Positions 26,831 to 35,673 of a DNA stretch of 64,000 nt are shown one piece after another. Source of the DNA: Thiobacillus sp. GTDB taxonomy: Bacteria; Pseudomonadota; Gammaproteobacteria; Burkholderiales; Thiobacillaceae. A program made the position numbers and the translations under genes. The stretch spans positions 32,996 to 96,995 of the forward strand of contig JAUXVT010000066.1 in assembly GCA_030680405.1 (NCBI GenBank), read 5' to 3'. Position 1 is the stretch's first letter. Every line of letters begins with the position of its first letter. Under the pieces are notes generated by a model. It ran no database searches, was not told the origin of the DNA, and was given only the letters and a program-made list of their open reading frames with translations.

Positions 26831-27154
26831 ATGTGGTTGTTCACCAATATCGGCTTTTTCAGCATTGTCCGGAAGCCCGGGACAGACTTTCTGACCGTGC
26901 GTACCCGGGTCAAGCACGACCTTGACGCCTTGAGGAATCAATATCTACCCGAACTATCGACCACTATCAGCAAGGGCGGCACAGATTACCCGTGGCGAGC
27001 TACGGTCAGCCACGCCGCATTCGCGGCGGCCTTGGGTAAGATCGTTATGAATATCGATTACGGCAATTTCAAGAATGAGATCGCTGTCCGTCAAGGAAAG
27101 CCGCGGGCTTCGCGCTACGGCAAGGTCTGGCAGGCGCTGTATGACATGCCGTAG
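26831..27154 (+). CDS. Conserved small protein of unknown function (WYL/Nudix locus)
   Basis: A 107-aa protein with a strong AGGAGAG ribosome-binding site. It reads MWLFTNIGFFSIVRKPGTD, then 'VKHDLDALRNQYLPELSTTISKGGTDYPWRATVSHAAFAAALGKIVMNIDYGNFKNEIA' and 'RYGKVWQALYDM'. I remember similar ~100-aa proteins (WLFT..GFFS start, IDYxNFK, YxxVWxALY end) from many bacteria, none with an assigned function. It precedes the Nudix-fusion gene by 7 bp, so both are co-expressed. Confidence 0.75.
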   Translation: MWLFTNIGFFSIVRKPGTDFLTVRTRVKHDLDALRNQYLPELSTTISKGGTDYPWRATVSHAAFAAALGKIVMNIDYGNFKNEIAVRQGKPRASRYGKVWQALYDMP

Positions 27155-27161
27155 GATCATC

Positions 27162-28745
27162 ATGGCTAAGTCAAATTGCGGAGATCGTGCTCACGAGGCC
27201 ATCGCCACCGATTGGGAAATCCACCCCATGCCTGCCAGGCAGACAAAACTTTCCTTGAACTTGGCTTATACCGAGACCGATATGGCGCGTATCCGCCATG
27301 GCTTCATTCCTCATGCCATGGAAGAAAAATGGTTTCTATATTTCGGTGATGGCTGCCTGCACATGCACCGTAGCTGGACTGGGAATTACATATTTCAGGT
27401 ACTCTTTACTCGGGAGGGCAAGGGTTGGCGCGCCACCCATGCCATTGCCAATCGCGAGCCCGAACAATACAACGCGACTGATGATGCGGCAGACCAAGCG
27501 GTGATTGCCGACATCATCCAGGGCTATCTGGTGACCAATGACTACCATCATCGGCAAGACGGCTTCCTGGCTGGGCTAGAACTCGCGATGCAGCCCAACT
27601 ACCTCGGTTCCCCCGAGGTGGTTAGAAATGCACTGACCCCTCTGTTTGCTGCAAAAGTAGGTTGGTGGCTACACCTACATGACAAATCGGCACCGAAAGT
27701 CACGCCCCATGAAGTGCAGGATATCGAGCTTCAAATCGCGAACATCTTCGCCGGCGAGAATCCGGATTACACCGCCATGCCTTGGCACTCCGTCGAACAG
27801 CTCGGTCAGGCGGCGATTATCCGTTTCAATCTCAATGCCGAATATTGCGCAGACGAGTCATTGTTCTTCGTGATGTTCGAGTCTGTCGCCGCCATCTCGA
27901 TGGCCATCGGCGAAATGCTCAACAGCTATCTTCAGGGCCAGAGCGCCCGGTGGCCGGATGCCATCCGGCAACTCCATCAAATTCAGATATTCGTCGAATC
28001 GGTCATGCTCGGCACGGCCGCCATTGCTCACCCTGACAAAACCTTGCAGGATTTTCGCTGGCCGCCGGGCATTCCCGAGGACGAAAACCTTGAAGAGGAT
28101 CGTTCGCTCGACCCCCATACCCACCCCTGCCTGGACGACGAAGGTCAAACGGTGCATATCAAGCACCCCCATGCCCCGACTCCACCCGAGTTATGGGATG
28201 ACGAAAATACCATCGCCACCTTCGTGCCCGGCGGGGACTGTCCGGACGAACTCAACGGTATCCATTTCCAGCCCTGGTCAGATCATCCCGAAGGCGAGGA
28301 CTGGAGCGAAGTCGATGGCCAGATAGATGATCTGGAGGAGCCCCCCATGAACGTCAAATATGGCCTCACACCTGCGATGGGTTGTGTCATCGAGGAACCA
28401 GACGGCCGTGTCTGGCTGGTGTCACCGACCAACCGGCATGGCGGCTACAAGAACACCTTCCCCAAGGGCAAGGAGGTGGACGAGGTGACCTGGCAGGCCA
28501 ATGCAATAAAGGAGACTTACGAGGAAGCCGGGTTACAGGTACGCATCGTCGATTTAATCGGTGACGTTGAGCGCAGCACGATCGTAACGCGCTACTACCG
28601 GGCGGTACGGGTAGGAGGCATGCCAACGGACATGGGTTGGGAATCCCAGGCGGTTCACCTCGTCCCGCGTGACCGGTTGCGGGCTTTTCTTGACAGCCCG
28701 TATGACCAAACCTTGCTCAACGCACTGATTGGGGCACACCACTAA
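27162..28745 (+). CDS. Nudix hydrolase fused to a large N-terminal domain of unknown function
   Basis: A 527-aa protein; ATG 27162 follows TAGGA formed at the stop of the previous gene. Residues about 20-100 contain 'GFIPHAMEEKWFLYFGDGCLHMHRSWTGNYIFQVLF', a conserved small domain of unknown role. A helical middle region and a long acidic Pro/His linker follow (PDKTLQDFRWPPGIPEDENLEED onward). The C-terminal 140 residues are a Nudix domain with 'FPKGKEVDEVTWQANAIKETYEEAGLQ'. The KExxYEEAG core (about 450-457) keeps the metal-binding Glu pair, while the upstream Gly-x5-Glu is shifted by one residue. It probably hydrolyses a nucleoside diphosphate linked to X, such as an ADP-ribose derivative. 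Last gene before the right end of the island. Confidence 0.8.
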   Translation: MAKSNCGDRAHEAIATDWEIHPMPARQTKLSLNLAYTETDMARIRHGFIPHAMEEKWFLYFGDGCLHMHRSWTGNYIFQVLFTREGKGWRATHAIANREPEQYNATDDAADQAVIADIIQGYLVTNDYHHRQDGFLAGLELAMQPNYLGSPEVVRNALTPLFAAKVGWWLHLHDKSAPKVTPHEVQDIELQIANIFAGENPDYTAMPWHSVEQLGQAAIIRFNLNAEYCADESLFFVMFESVAAISMAIGEMLNSYLQGQSARWPDAIRQLHQIQIFVESVMLGTAAIAHPDKTLQDFRWPPGIPEDENLEEDRSLDPHTHPCLDDEGQTVHIKHPHAPTPPELWDDENTIATFVPGGDCPDELNGIHFQPWSDHPEGEDWSEVDGQIDDLEEPPMNVKYGLTPAMGCVIEEPDGRVWLVSPTNRHGGYKNTFPKGKEVDEVTWQANAIKETYEEAGLQVRIVDLIGDVERSTIVTRYYRAVRVGGMPTDMGWESQAVHLVPRDRLRAFLDSPYDQTLLNALIGAHH

Positions 28746-28918
28746 AAATTCGCGTTAAGCCATACCGAGGTACGCTCAGCCAGGCTATCGCAAATTAAAA
28801 ATAATCGTCAGTGGTTGGGTGATTGAATGAACGGCAGTTTGATGATGTATCTGATGCAACAAAAAGGCAGCAGATAGCTGTTGGACGGTGGTCAAAACAG
28901 CCGATTTTGAAATCGTGT

Positions 28919-28937
28919 TTCCGTATGATTTCCGTAC
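28919..28937 (+). promoter_or_regulatory. Putative arm site, right end
   Basis: TTCCGTATGATTTCCGTAC, the counterpart of 2779-2797 in the same orientation (17/19 identical), 28 bp inside the right repeat. See the left-end entry for the interpretation. Confidence 0.55.
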
Positions 28938-28964
28938 TGAAGCAACAACCGACAGCTAACTCAT

Positions 28965-29019
28965 TGAAAACTGGTGCGTCCGGCGCGATTCGAACGCGCG
29001 ACCCCTGCCTTCGGAGGGC
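28965..29019. repeat. attR: right 55-bp direct repeat
   Basis: Perfect copy of 2630-2684. Here it is continuous with the 5' part of the tRNA, so the integration restored a complete tRNA-Arg(CCG) gene; the 3' 48 nt of that gene come from the element side. Confidence 0.93.
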
Positions 29020-29048
29020 AGTACTCTATCCAGCTGAGCTACGGGCGC
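28972..29048 (-). tRNA. tRNA-Arg(CCG)
   Basis: A complete 77-nt cloverleaf on the minus strand with encoded CCA. Acceptor GCGCCCG/CGGACGC, D arm GCTC/GAGT, anticodon stem CTGCC/GGCAG around loop CTCCGAA (anticodon CCG), T arm GCGCG-TTCGAAT-CGCGC. The acceptor stem contains a C4-A69 mismatch. It reads CGG arginine codons and is the integration target of the island. Confidence 0.95.
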
Positions 29049-29168
29049 AAGGACGACAAAGAATAGCCGGTTTGCCGCATGGCGTCCATCCACCGGGCAC
29101 GCCGCTTTCCTGTCGGGGTGGCTTTCCTTATAATCGCGGCTTTCGACGTCACCCCCAAGGATACTTTC

Positions 29169-29759
29169 ATGGCCGATCCGCACGCCAAGATGACTCAAGC
29201 CACCCCGCAGGAAATCATCATTTCCCTTCTTGCCGGCCTGTTCGCGCCCCTGCTGGCGATTTTTCTGATCGTTCAACTGGTGCTCGGCTTTCAGGAAGAG
29301 CACACGCCCGACACCACCAGCGAAGCCGCCCAGAAGGCGACCCTCGCACGCATCAAGCCTTTTGCCCAGTTGGCTGCGCTCGACGCCAACGCCCCCAGGG
29401 TCGAAAAGTCCGGGCAGGAAGTCTATGACGCCGTGTGTACCTCGTGTCACGGCTCGGGCGCGCTGGGCGCACCCAAATTTGCCAGCAAGGGCGACTGGGG
29501 CGGCCGTCTCGGCCAGGGCTACGACACCCTGGTCAAGCACGCGATCGAAGGCATCCGCCAGATGCCTCCGCGCGGCGGTGACGGCGATCTGTCCGATGTG
29601 GAAGTGGCGCGCGCGGTGGCCTATCTGGCCAACTCGGCCGGCGCCAGCTTCAAGGCGCCGGAACCGGCACCCGCCCAGGTAGCCCCGGCGGCAGCAGCCA
29701 CGCCTGCAGCTGCCGCCCCTGCAACCTCAACGCCAGCTGCAGACGACAAAAAGCAATAA
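29169..29759 (+). CDS. Membrane-anchored cytochrome c5-type protein
   Basis: A 196-aa protein from ATG 29169 (AAGGA upstream). One membrane anchor at about residues 15-41 (IIISLLAGLFAPLLAIFLIVQLVLGF) tethers it to the inner membrane. The haem c motif CTSCH is at 90-94, with a likely axial Met in 'IRQMPPRGG'; the 'GAPKFASKGDWGGRLGQG' segment is typical of c5 cytochromes. The C-terminal tail is Ala/Pro-rich. It probably carries electrons in the periplasm to a terminal oxidase or reductase. Paired with the next cytochrome gene. Confidence 0.9.
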   Translation: MADPHAKMTQATPQEIIISLLAGLFAPLLAIFLIVQLVLGFQEEHTPDTTSEAAQKATLARIKPFAQLAALDANAPRVEKSGQEVYDAVCTSCHGSGALGAPKFASKGDWGGRLGQGYDTLVKHAIEGIRQMPPRGGDGDLSDVEVARAVAYLANSAGASFKAPEPAPAQVAPAAAATPAAAAPATSTPAADDKKQ

Positions 29760-29827
29760 GGTTCGCGCCGGCGAAGTAAACTGCGCGCCACGCAGGCAGA
29801 CACCTTCAGACACGCAAGGGGAATACG

Positions 29828-30415
29828 ATGAAGTACGTCGCCACTTTTTTGATCGTAGCGTCAGCCGCATCGCTGCTGGCTTGCGGCAAATCTGAAGACA
29901 CACCCGCCGCTCCGCCGCCTGCGGCGGAAGTCGCGCAGACCGAGCCTGCACCGGTGACCGAACCCGTTACCCCGGTTGTCGAAATACCGCAATCCGAAGC
30001 CGCCCCGGCTGCACAGCCCGAAACAAGCCTGGCGCAGCCCGAAGCAAAGTTGGCGCAGCCCGCTGCGGCGAGCAAGCCTGCGACAACCAAACCCGCTGAA
30101 GCCAGTCCCGCCAAGCCCGCACCCGTGGCCAAGCCCACCAGCGAATCCGCGCCCAGCACACCCTCACCCGACCTTGCTCACGGCCAGCAAATTTATCGCC
30201 AGGCCTGCGCGTTCTGCCACGACAAGGGCGTGGCAGGCGCGCCGAAAACCGGCGATGCCGCCGCCTGGAGCCCACGTATGGCGCAAGGCATGGGCACCCT
30301 GTATGCCGTCGCCTTGCGCGGCAAGGGCGCGATGCCGGCCAAGGGGGGCAACCCCTCGCTGGCGGATGACGACGTCAAAGCCGCAGTCGATTACCTCGTC
30401 GCGCAGTCGCGTTAA
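29828..30415 (+). CDS. Lipoprotein cytochrome c5-type protein
   Basis: A 195-aa protein with a lipoprotein signal (ASAASLLAC, lipidated Cys19), a long Pro/Ala/Lys linker (about 25-110) containing imperfect AQPEAKLAQP repeats, then a single haem domain with CAFCH (127-131) and axial Met in 'KGAMPAKGG'. A paralogue of the preceding cytochrome, 68 bp downstream; the flexible linker would let the haem domain reach its partner. Confidence 0.9.
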   Translation: MKYVATFLIVASAASLLACGKSEDTPAAPPPAAEVAQTEPAPVTEPVTPVVEIPQSEAAPAAQPETSLAQPEAKLAQPAAASKPATTKPAEASPAKPAPVAKPTSESAPSTPSPDLAHGQQIYRQACAFCHDKGVAGAPKTGDAAAWSPRMAQGMGTLYAVALRGKGAMPAKGGNPSLADDDVKAAVDYLVAQSR

Positions 30416-30423
30416 GTCCCGCC

Positions 30424-31185
30424 ATGTCGCTCGTCTGCCCACAATGCGGAGGCGATAAAATCCGCAGTGGCTCGCTGCATGCCCACGACGGCGTGCGTCA
30501 CCTGCTGCTGCACACGCCGCTGCGCTGCCGCGACTGCCGCCATCGCTTCTGGGTGTTCAACCCCCTCAAGCCCCTGCTGCTGCTGGCGTGCGTCGGCGCA
30601 CTGGTCGGCGTGACTGCCTGGTTTGCGCTCGATCAGAACGCCGCCCTGGTCGCCGCGCAGGCACCCGCCAGCCTGCCGCACACCCGCGCCGCGCAAGGCG
30701 ATGCCGAAGCGCAACTGCAGATGGGCATGCGCTACGCCGAAGGCGATGGCGTGATCCAGAGCGACAAGGAAGCCGCCAGGTGGTTTGCGCTGGCCGCCAA
30801 GCAGGGCCTGGCCGAAGCGCAATATCAATACGGCCTCGTGCTCCTGCAGGGGCGCGGGGTGGTGCAGGACTACAAGGCGGCCTTCAGCTGGATCGAAAAG
30901 CCCGCGAAGCGCGGCTACGCCAAGGCGCAATACAGCCTGGGCGAACTCTACCGCTACGGCACCGGCACCGCGATCGACAAGGCGCGCGCCTACCTGTGGT
31001 TCAACCTCGCCGCCGCCCAGGGCGTGGAAGTCGCTGCCAAGGCGCGCGACAGCCTGGTGTGGCAGCTGAAGCCCGAGCAGATTGCGGCGATGCAGGAGGA
31101 GGCACGGCGCATGAGCCAAGCTGCGCCCTCGCCCGCCTCGACACCAGCGCAGGCGGCACCCGCCGCCTCTCCCGCCACGCCCTGA
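30424..31185 (+). CDS. Sel1-repeat protein with N-terminal zinc ribbon and membrane anchor
   Basis: A 253-aa protein. The N-terminus has CPQCGG and CRDCRHRFW (four-Cys zinc ribbon), followed by a membrane segment (LLLLACVGALVGVTAWFAL). About three Sel1/TPR-like repeats follow ('GDAEAQLQMGMRYAEGDGV', 'GLAEAQYQYGLVLLQGRGV', 'GYAKAQYSLGELYRYGTGT'). Sel1 proteins act as protein-interaction scaffolds. The tail is Ala/Pro-rich. It starts 8 bp after the cytochrome stop and is probably in the same transcript. Confidence 0.85.
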   Translation: MSLVCPQCGGDKIRSGSLHAHDGVRHLLLHTPLRCRDCRHRFWVFNPLKPLLLLACVGALVGVTAWFALDQNAALVAAQAPASLPHTRAAQGDAEAQLQMGMRYAEGDGVIQSDKEAARWFALAAKQGLAEAQYQYGLVLLQGRGVVQDYKAAFSWIEKPAKRGYAKAQYSLGELYRYGTGTAIDKARAYLWFNLAAAQGVEVAAKARDSLVWQLKPEQIAAMQEEARRMSQAAPSPASTPAQAAPAASPATP

Positions 31186-31197
31186 TTTTTCCTGGCC

Positions 31198-32457
31198 TTA
31201 CGGATGCGCATGCGCGCTGTCCGCATCCACGTCCAGTGGCCATAGTTGATGTGAATCCAGCTTCAGCCGCGCGTGTGCAGCCAACGCGTCCAACTGCGCC
31301 AGCAGCGCCATCAACTGGCCTTCCAGCGCCAGCCTGCGATTGAGCAGCACTTGATCCAGGCCGCCTTCGCCCAGACTGTAGGCCCGCGCCGCCAAGCGCG
31401 CGGCTTCCGCCAGCGCCTGCGCGGCGTGGTCGGCCTGCTGCCAGTTGGCGGCCTGCGCGATGGCCGCTTCGAAATCCGCGCGCGCTTCCTGGCGCAGCCG
31501 CTGCTCCAGCCGGATGGCGGCGTCCTGCGCGATGGTACTTAACTGCTCAGCCGCCTGCTGGTCGAAACGCCGTGCCGCACCCGGCAGCATCAGCCCCACA
31601 TTCAAGCCGACCAGATGTTCGTCGCCGCCCGCTTCGTTTTTGTAGAACACCCCGACACTGGGGTCGACACCGCGGCGTTTGGCGAGTTGCCAGGCTTCGG
31701 CCTGCAGCACCTCGGCCTGGCGCCGCGAGCGAAACAGTTCATGGTTGTGTTCCAGCACCGCGTTGACATAGTCGTCCGCCGTGCCGACCGGCTGTGCGGG
31801 CAGCGGCAGTGCGTCGTCCGCCGTCACCGGCAAGCCGGGAAACTGCGCCCGCAGCCGGTTGCGCGCCTGCTGCTCACGGGTGGCCGCCTGCTGCTGCTGC
31901 AGGCGAATCTGTGCCAGCGCGGCATCGGCATTGACGCGCTCGGAGCGCGGCGCTTCGCCCAGCCGAATCCGCGCGTTCACGGTGGCGAGTTGTTGTTCGG
32001 CCAAAGCGATTTGCGCCTGCCACAAGCGCGCCTGGCTGGTCTCGTTCAGCCAGTCGAACCACAGCCCGAGCAATTGCCGCCCGCTTTCGTGTAGCGCCTC
32101 GCCCAGGCTTGCTTCGGCGTGCGTGGTCAGCGCGCCAGCCAGCTTGTGGTCGGCCGCGGCGCGCGCGGGCAGCCGCAACGGGCGCGACAGCGCCAATCCC
32201 CACTCGGCCTGGGTGTCGCGCGGCGTCGTCTGGATGCGGCGCTGCGCGAGGTCGGCGCCCACCGTCCATTCTTCGCGCCCGCGTTGCAGGCTCTGACCGC
32301 GCAGCGTTTGCGCGGCGAATTCGCCGCGCGCCTGGGCCACCGTGGGCGAGGCCCACAGCGCGGCTTCGGCTGCTGCAGGATCGGGCAAATAATCGGCATG
32401 CGCATTGGCTGCAAACGCCAGCGCGAGCGCAAGGGTCAGTGTATGCACGGCATTCAT
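31198..32457 (-). CDS. TolC-family outer-membrane factor of RND metal efflux
   Basis: A 419-aa protein with a signal peptide (LTLALALAFAANAHA) and long amphipathic helices (coiled-coil TolC/OEP type). Its start overlaps the RND pump stop by 4 bp. It forms the outer-membrane channel of the tripartite pump encoded with the adaptor and RND transporter upstream. Somewhat short for the CzcC/CusC family but complete. Confidence 0.88.
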   Translation of the reverse strand: MNAVHTLTLALALAFAANAHADYLPDPAAAEAALWASPTVAQARGEFAAQTLRGQSLQRGREEWTVGADLAQRRIQTTPRDTQAEWGLALSRPLRLPARAAADHKLAGALTTHAEASLGEALHESGRQLLGLWFDWLNETSQARLWQAQIALAEQQLATVNARIRLGEAPRSERVNADAALAQIRLQQQQAATREQQARNRLRAQFPGLPVTADDALPLPAQPVGTADDYVNAVLEHNHELFRSRRQAEVLQAEAWQLAKRRGVDPSVGVFYKNEAGGDEHLVGLNVGLMLPGAARRFDQQAAEQLSTIAQDAAIRLEQRLRQEARADFEAAIAQAANWQQADHAAQALAEAARLAARAYSLGEGGLDQVLLNRRLALEGQLMALLAQLDALAAHARLKLDSHQLWPLDVDADSAHAHP

Positions 32458-35400
32458 GCACGTTCTCCCTTCAGAATGAATTGGCGGTATAACAGCGGCA
32501 GCATCACCAGCGTCAGCAAGGTGGCGCTGACCAGGCCGCCGATGACGACGATGGCGAGCGGCCGCTGGATTTCGGAGCCGGGGCCGCTGGCAAACAGCAG
32601 CGGCACCAAGCCAAAAGCGGCGATGCTGGCGGTCATCAGCACCGGGCGCAGACGGCGCAGCGCGCCGTCGCGCACCACGGCGTCGCCACTCAGACCCTGA
32701 TTGCGCAGCTGGTTGAAGTGGCTGACCAGCACCACGCCGTTCAGCACCGCAATACCCAATAGCGCAATGAAGCCGACCGAGGCGGGCACCGACAGATACT
32801 CGCCCGACACCGCCAGCGCGAAGATGCCGCCGATCAGCGCGAGCGGAACGTTCATCATCACCAGCAGAGCCTGACGGATATCGCCGAAGGTGACGTAGAG
32901 CAGGAAGCCGATCAGCAGCAGCGCCACCGGCACCACGATCATCAGGCGTTGCGCGGCACGCTGCTGGTTTTCGAACTGGCCGCCCCAGGTGATGCTGTAA
33001 CCAGGCGGCAACTTTACCTGGGCGGCAACCGCGGCCTGCGCGTCAGTGACGAAGCTCACCAAATCGCGCCCGGCGACGTTGCTCTGCACCACCGTGAACC
33101 GCGCCGCGTTTTCACGTTTCACCGCCACCGGGCCGTTGGTGCGTTTGAGCGTGGCCACCTGGTCAAGGCCGATTTCGCGGCCGTCCGCCAGCGTCAGACG
33201 AATCGCCTGCAGCGCGTCAGGCGATTCGCGCAAGCCTTGCGGCCCGCGCAATTGCAGCGGAATGCGCCGCCCCTGCTGCTGGATGGTGCCGATGACTTCG
33301 CCTTCGAGTTGCGTTCTCAGCAGCATGCCGACGTCGTCGGCACTGAGACCGAAACGGCCGGCGGCGTTGCGGTCAATTTCCGCCTGCAGGTATTGCACAC
33401 CCTCGTTCTGCTGGGTGTAGACGTCGGACGCGCCGGGGACTTTTTCCACCACTTTAAATATGGCGTCGGCCAGTTGATTCAGCGTGGCGAGGTCGGGCCC
33501 GAAAATCTTGATCGCCACGTCGCCGCGCGATCCGGTGAGCATCTCCGACACCCGCATATCGATCGGCTGGGTGAAGTTGTAGGCGATGCCGGGGAAGCCG
33601 TCGAGGATTTTGCGGATTTCGTCGGTCAGCCACTCCTTGTCAGGCTTGCGCCATTCGGCCTGCGGTTTCAACACCAGGAAGGTATCGGTGTCGTTGAGGC
33701 TCATCGGGTCGAGCCCCAGCTCGTCGGCACCGGCGCGGCCGACGATGCGGCGAATTTCCGGCACCTGCTTCAACAGCGCCTGCTGCACCCGCAAATCCTG
33801 CGCAACCGATTCTTCCAGACTGATCGACGGCAGCTTTTCCAGTTGCACCAGGATGTCGCCTTCGTCCATCGTCGGCATGAAGGTTTTGCCGATCAGGGGA
33901 TAAACGCCCACTGCGGCCAGCATCAATACGCCTGCGGTGACGTAGACGATTTTCGGACGCACCAATGCGCGATCGAGCAGCGGTGTGTAGATGCCCTGCG
34001 CCTTGCGCAGCAGCCACGGATCTTCATGCGCGTCCTGCTTCAGCAGCATCGAGGCCAGCACCGGAATCACGGTGAACGCCAGCAGCAGGGACGCCGCCAG
34101 CGCGAACACGATAGTCAGCGCAACCGGCGTGAACAATTTGCCTTCCAGCCCTTCCAGTGTCAGCAGCGGCAGAAAGACGATGGCGATGATGGCGATGCCC
34201 GAGGTCACCGGGACTGAAACCTCCTGCACCGCCCACAGCACGCGCTGGATCGGCCTCACTTCGGTGTCCTCCGGATCGTGCGTCAGATGGGCGACGATGT
34301 TCTCCACCACCACCACCGCGGCGTCGACCAGCAATCCGATCGCAATCGCCAGTCCGCCCAGGCTCATCAGATTGGCCGACAGCCCGAATTGGCGCATCAG
34401 CACAAACGTCGCCAGCACCGACAGTGGCAGGATCAGCGCCACGACGATGGCCGCGCGCAGATTTCCGAGGAACAGCAGCAGCAGGATCACCACAAGCACC
34501 GCTGCTTCGAGCAGGGCTTTGCTCACCGTGCCGACGGCGCGGTCGACCAGTTGCGCGCGGTCGTAGAACGTCGAAATCGTCACGCCCTGCGGCAGGGTGG
34601 TCTGAATCTCGGCGAGCTTGAGCTTGACGTTCTTGATCAGCTCGCCCGCGTTGACGCCTTTCAGCCCGATCACCAAGCCCTCCACCGCCTCGCCTTTGCC
34701 GTCCTGCGTCACCGCGCCGTAGCGGGCCAGCTCGCCCATCTCCACCCGCGCGACATCGCCGACGGTGACGACCACGCCATCGACCGCCTTGACGCCGATG
34801 TGACGCAAATCGCCCAGCGAATTGACGCCGCCGTTAACGCGCACCACCCAGGTTTCCTCGCCTTCGTTGACGCGCCCGGCGCCGTCATTGCGGGTGTTGG
34901 TTTCCAGCGCCGTACGCAATTCGGCGAGCGTCACCCCGCGCGCGGTCAGTGCGCTGGGATCCGGATTGACGGCAAAGGTGGCGACGCGGCCGCCGAGCGA
35001 GTTGACGTCGGCCACACCGGGTATCGCCCTCAATTGCGGGCGCACCGTCCAGTCGAGCAGGATGCGTTTTTCTGCCAGACTTAGCGGCCCCTCGATGGTG
35101 AACATGAACAGCTCGGACAAGGGCGTCGAAATCGGCGCCAGGCCGCCCGACACATTGTCCGGCAGATCGCCCTTGACGTTGGCAAAGCGCTCGGCCACCT
35201 GCTGGCGCGCCCAGTAGATGTCGGTGCCTTCCTCAAAATCGACGGTGATATCGACCAGCGCATTCTTCGACAGGCTGCGCAGGATGGTCTGATTCGGAAT
35301 GCCCAGCAGCTCGGTTTCAACCGGCTGGGTGATGCGCGCCTCCACTTCTTCCGGCGTCATGCCCGGCGCCTTCAGGATCAGCTTGATCTGGGTGGTCGAG

Positions 35401-35525
35401 ACATCGGGAAAGGCGTCGATGGGGATCTGCTGGTACGCGCGCACGCCCAGCCCGGCCAATACCAGCGCGAGCACGAGCATGAGCCAGCGTCGCGCCAGCG
35501 CGAATTCGATCAGGATATTCAGCAT
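32454..35525 (-). CDS. Heavy-metal efflux RND transporter (CusA/CzcA family)
   Basis: A 1023-aa inner-membrane pump with the two repeated six-helix halves of RND transporters. The TM4 motif is 'GGLAIAIGLLVDAAVVVVEN', keeping the proton-relay Asp and Glu in the CusA-like form rather than the CzcA 'DFG' form. N-terminal 'QIPIDAFPDVSTTQIK' and 'FEEGTDIYWARQQVAERF' are HME family hallmarks. It expels a metal cation, probably copper/silver or a divalent metal, from periplasm or cytoplasm using proton flow. Substrate uncertain. Middle gene of adaptor-pump-channel. Confidence 0.93.
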   Translation of the reverse strand: MLNILIEFALARRWLMLVLALVLAGLGVRAYQQIPIDAFPDVSTTQIKLILKAPGMTPEEVEARITQPVETELLGIPNQTILRSLSKNALVDITVDFEEGTDIYWARQQVAERFANVKGDLPDNVSGGLAPISTPLSELFMFTIEGPLSLAEKRILLDWTVRPQLRAIPGVADVNSLGGRVATFAVNPDPSALTARGVTLAELRTALETNTRNDGAGRVNEGEETWVVRVNGGVNSLGDLRHIGVKAVDGVVVTVGDVARVEMGELARYGAVTQDGKGEAVEGLVIGLKGVNAGELIKNVKLKLAEIQTTLPQGVTISTFYDRAQLVDRAVGTVSKALLEAAVLVVILLLLFLGNLRAAIVVALILPLSVLATFVLMRQFGLSANLMSLGGLAIAIGLLVDAAVVVVENIVAHLTHDPEDTEVRPIQRVLWAVQEVSVPVTSGIAIIAIVFLPLLTLEGLEGKLFTPVALTIVFALAASLLLAFTVIPVLASMLLKQDAHEDPWLLRKAQGIYTPLLDRALVRPKIVYVTAGVLMLAAVGVYPLIGKTFMPTMDEGDILVQLEKLPSISLEESVAQDLRVQQALLKQVPEIRRIVGRAGADELGLDPMSLNDTDTFLVLKPQAEWRKPDKEWLTDEIRKILDGFPGIAYNFTQPIDMRVSEMLTGSRGDVAIKIFGPDLATLNQLADAIFKVVEKVPGASDVYTQQNEGVQYLQAEIDRNAAGRFGLSADDVGMLLRTQLEGEVIGTIQQQGRRIPLQLRGPQGLRESPDALQAIRLTLADGREIGLDQVATLKRTNGPVAVKRENAARFTVVQSNVAGRDLVSFVTDAQAAVAAQVKLPPGYSITWGGQFENQQRAAQRLMIVVPVALLLIGFLLYVTFGDIRQALLVMMNVPLALIGGIFALAVSGEYLSVPASVGFIALLGIAVLNGVVLVSHFNQLRNQGLSGDAVVRDGALRRLRPVLMTASIAAFGLVPLLFASGPGSEIQRPLAIVVIGGLVSATLLTLVMLPLLYRQFILKGERA

Positions 35526-35673
35526 GATGCCCCCTCCAAGAACCGTAGCGAGCGGGTGTCAGCCAGTCGCGCCCGAAGCGCAGGAACCGGAGTGTATGTG
35601 TGATACATGAGGATTTCGAGCATCGGACGCGACTGGATCACGCCCGCGCAGTAGGTTATTGGAGGGGGCATGT

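Larger units (their letters stand above)
2630..29019. mobile_element. Integrated element (genomic island) in tRNA-Arg(CCG), 26.3 kb
   Basis: Bounded by the 55-bp direct repeats, carrying a tyrosine integrase next to attL, an AlpA-like regulator and a DUF3987/primase-type replication protein. Cargo: TIR/caspase pair, GIY-YIG proteins, a type I restriction-modification operon, a PD-(D/E)XK protein and a WYL/Nudix locus. The genes flanking outside (DUF971 on the left, cytochrome c5 on the right) are ordinary chromosomal genes. I see no relaxase, coupling protein, type IV secretion or phage structural genes, so it is best called an integrative, possibly mobilisable or satellite-like, island. Intact att repeats and integrase suggest it could still excise. 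Confidence 0.9.

Noticed and set aside
2685..28964. Prophage interpretation of the island
   Set aside because: Integrase, AlpA-like and replication genes occur in prophages, but there are no capsid, terminase, tail or lysis genes in view.
32949..34217. Long plus-strand frame opposite the RND pump
   Set aside because: Antisense shadow of the CusA/CzcA-type gene; composition is artefactual and no motif is present.
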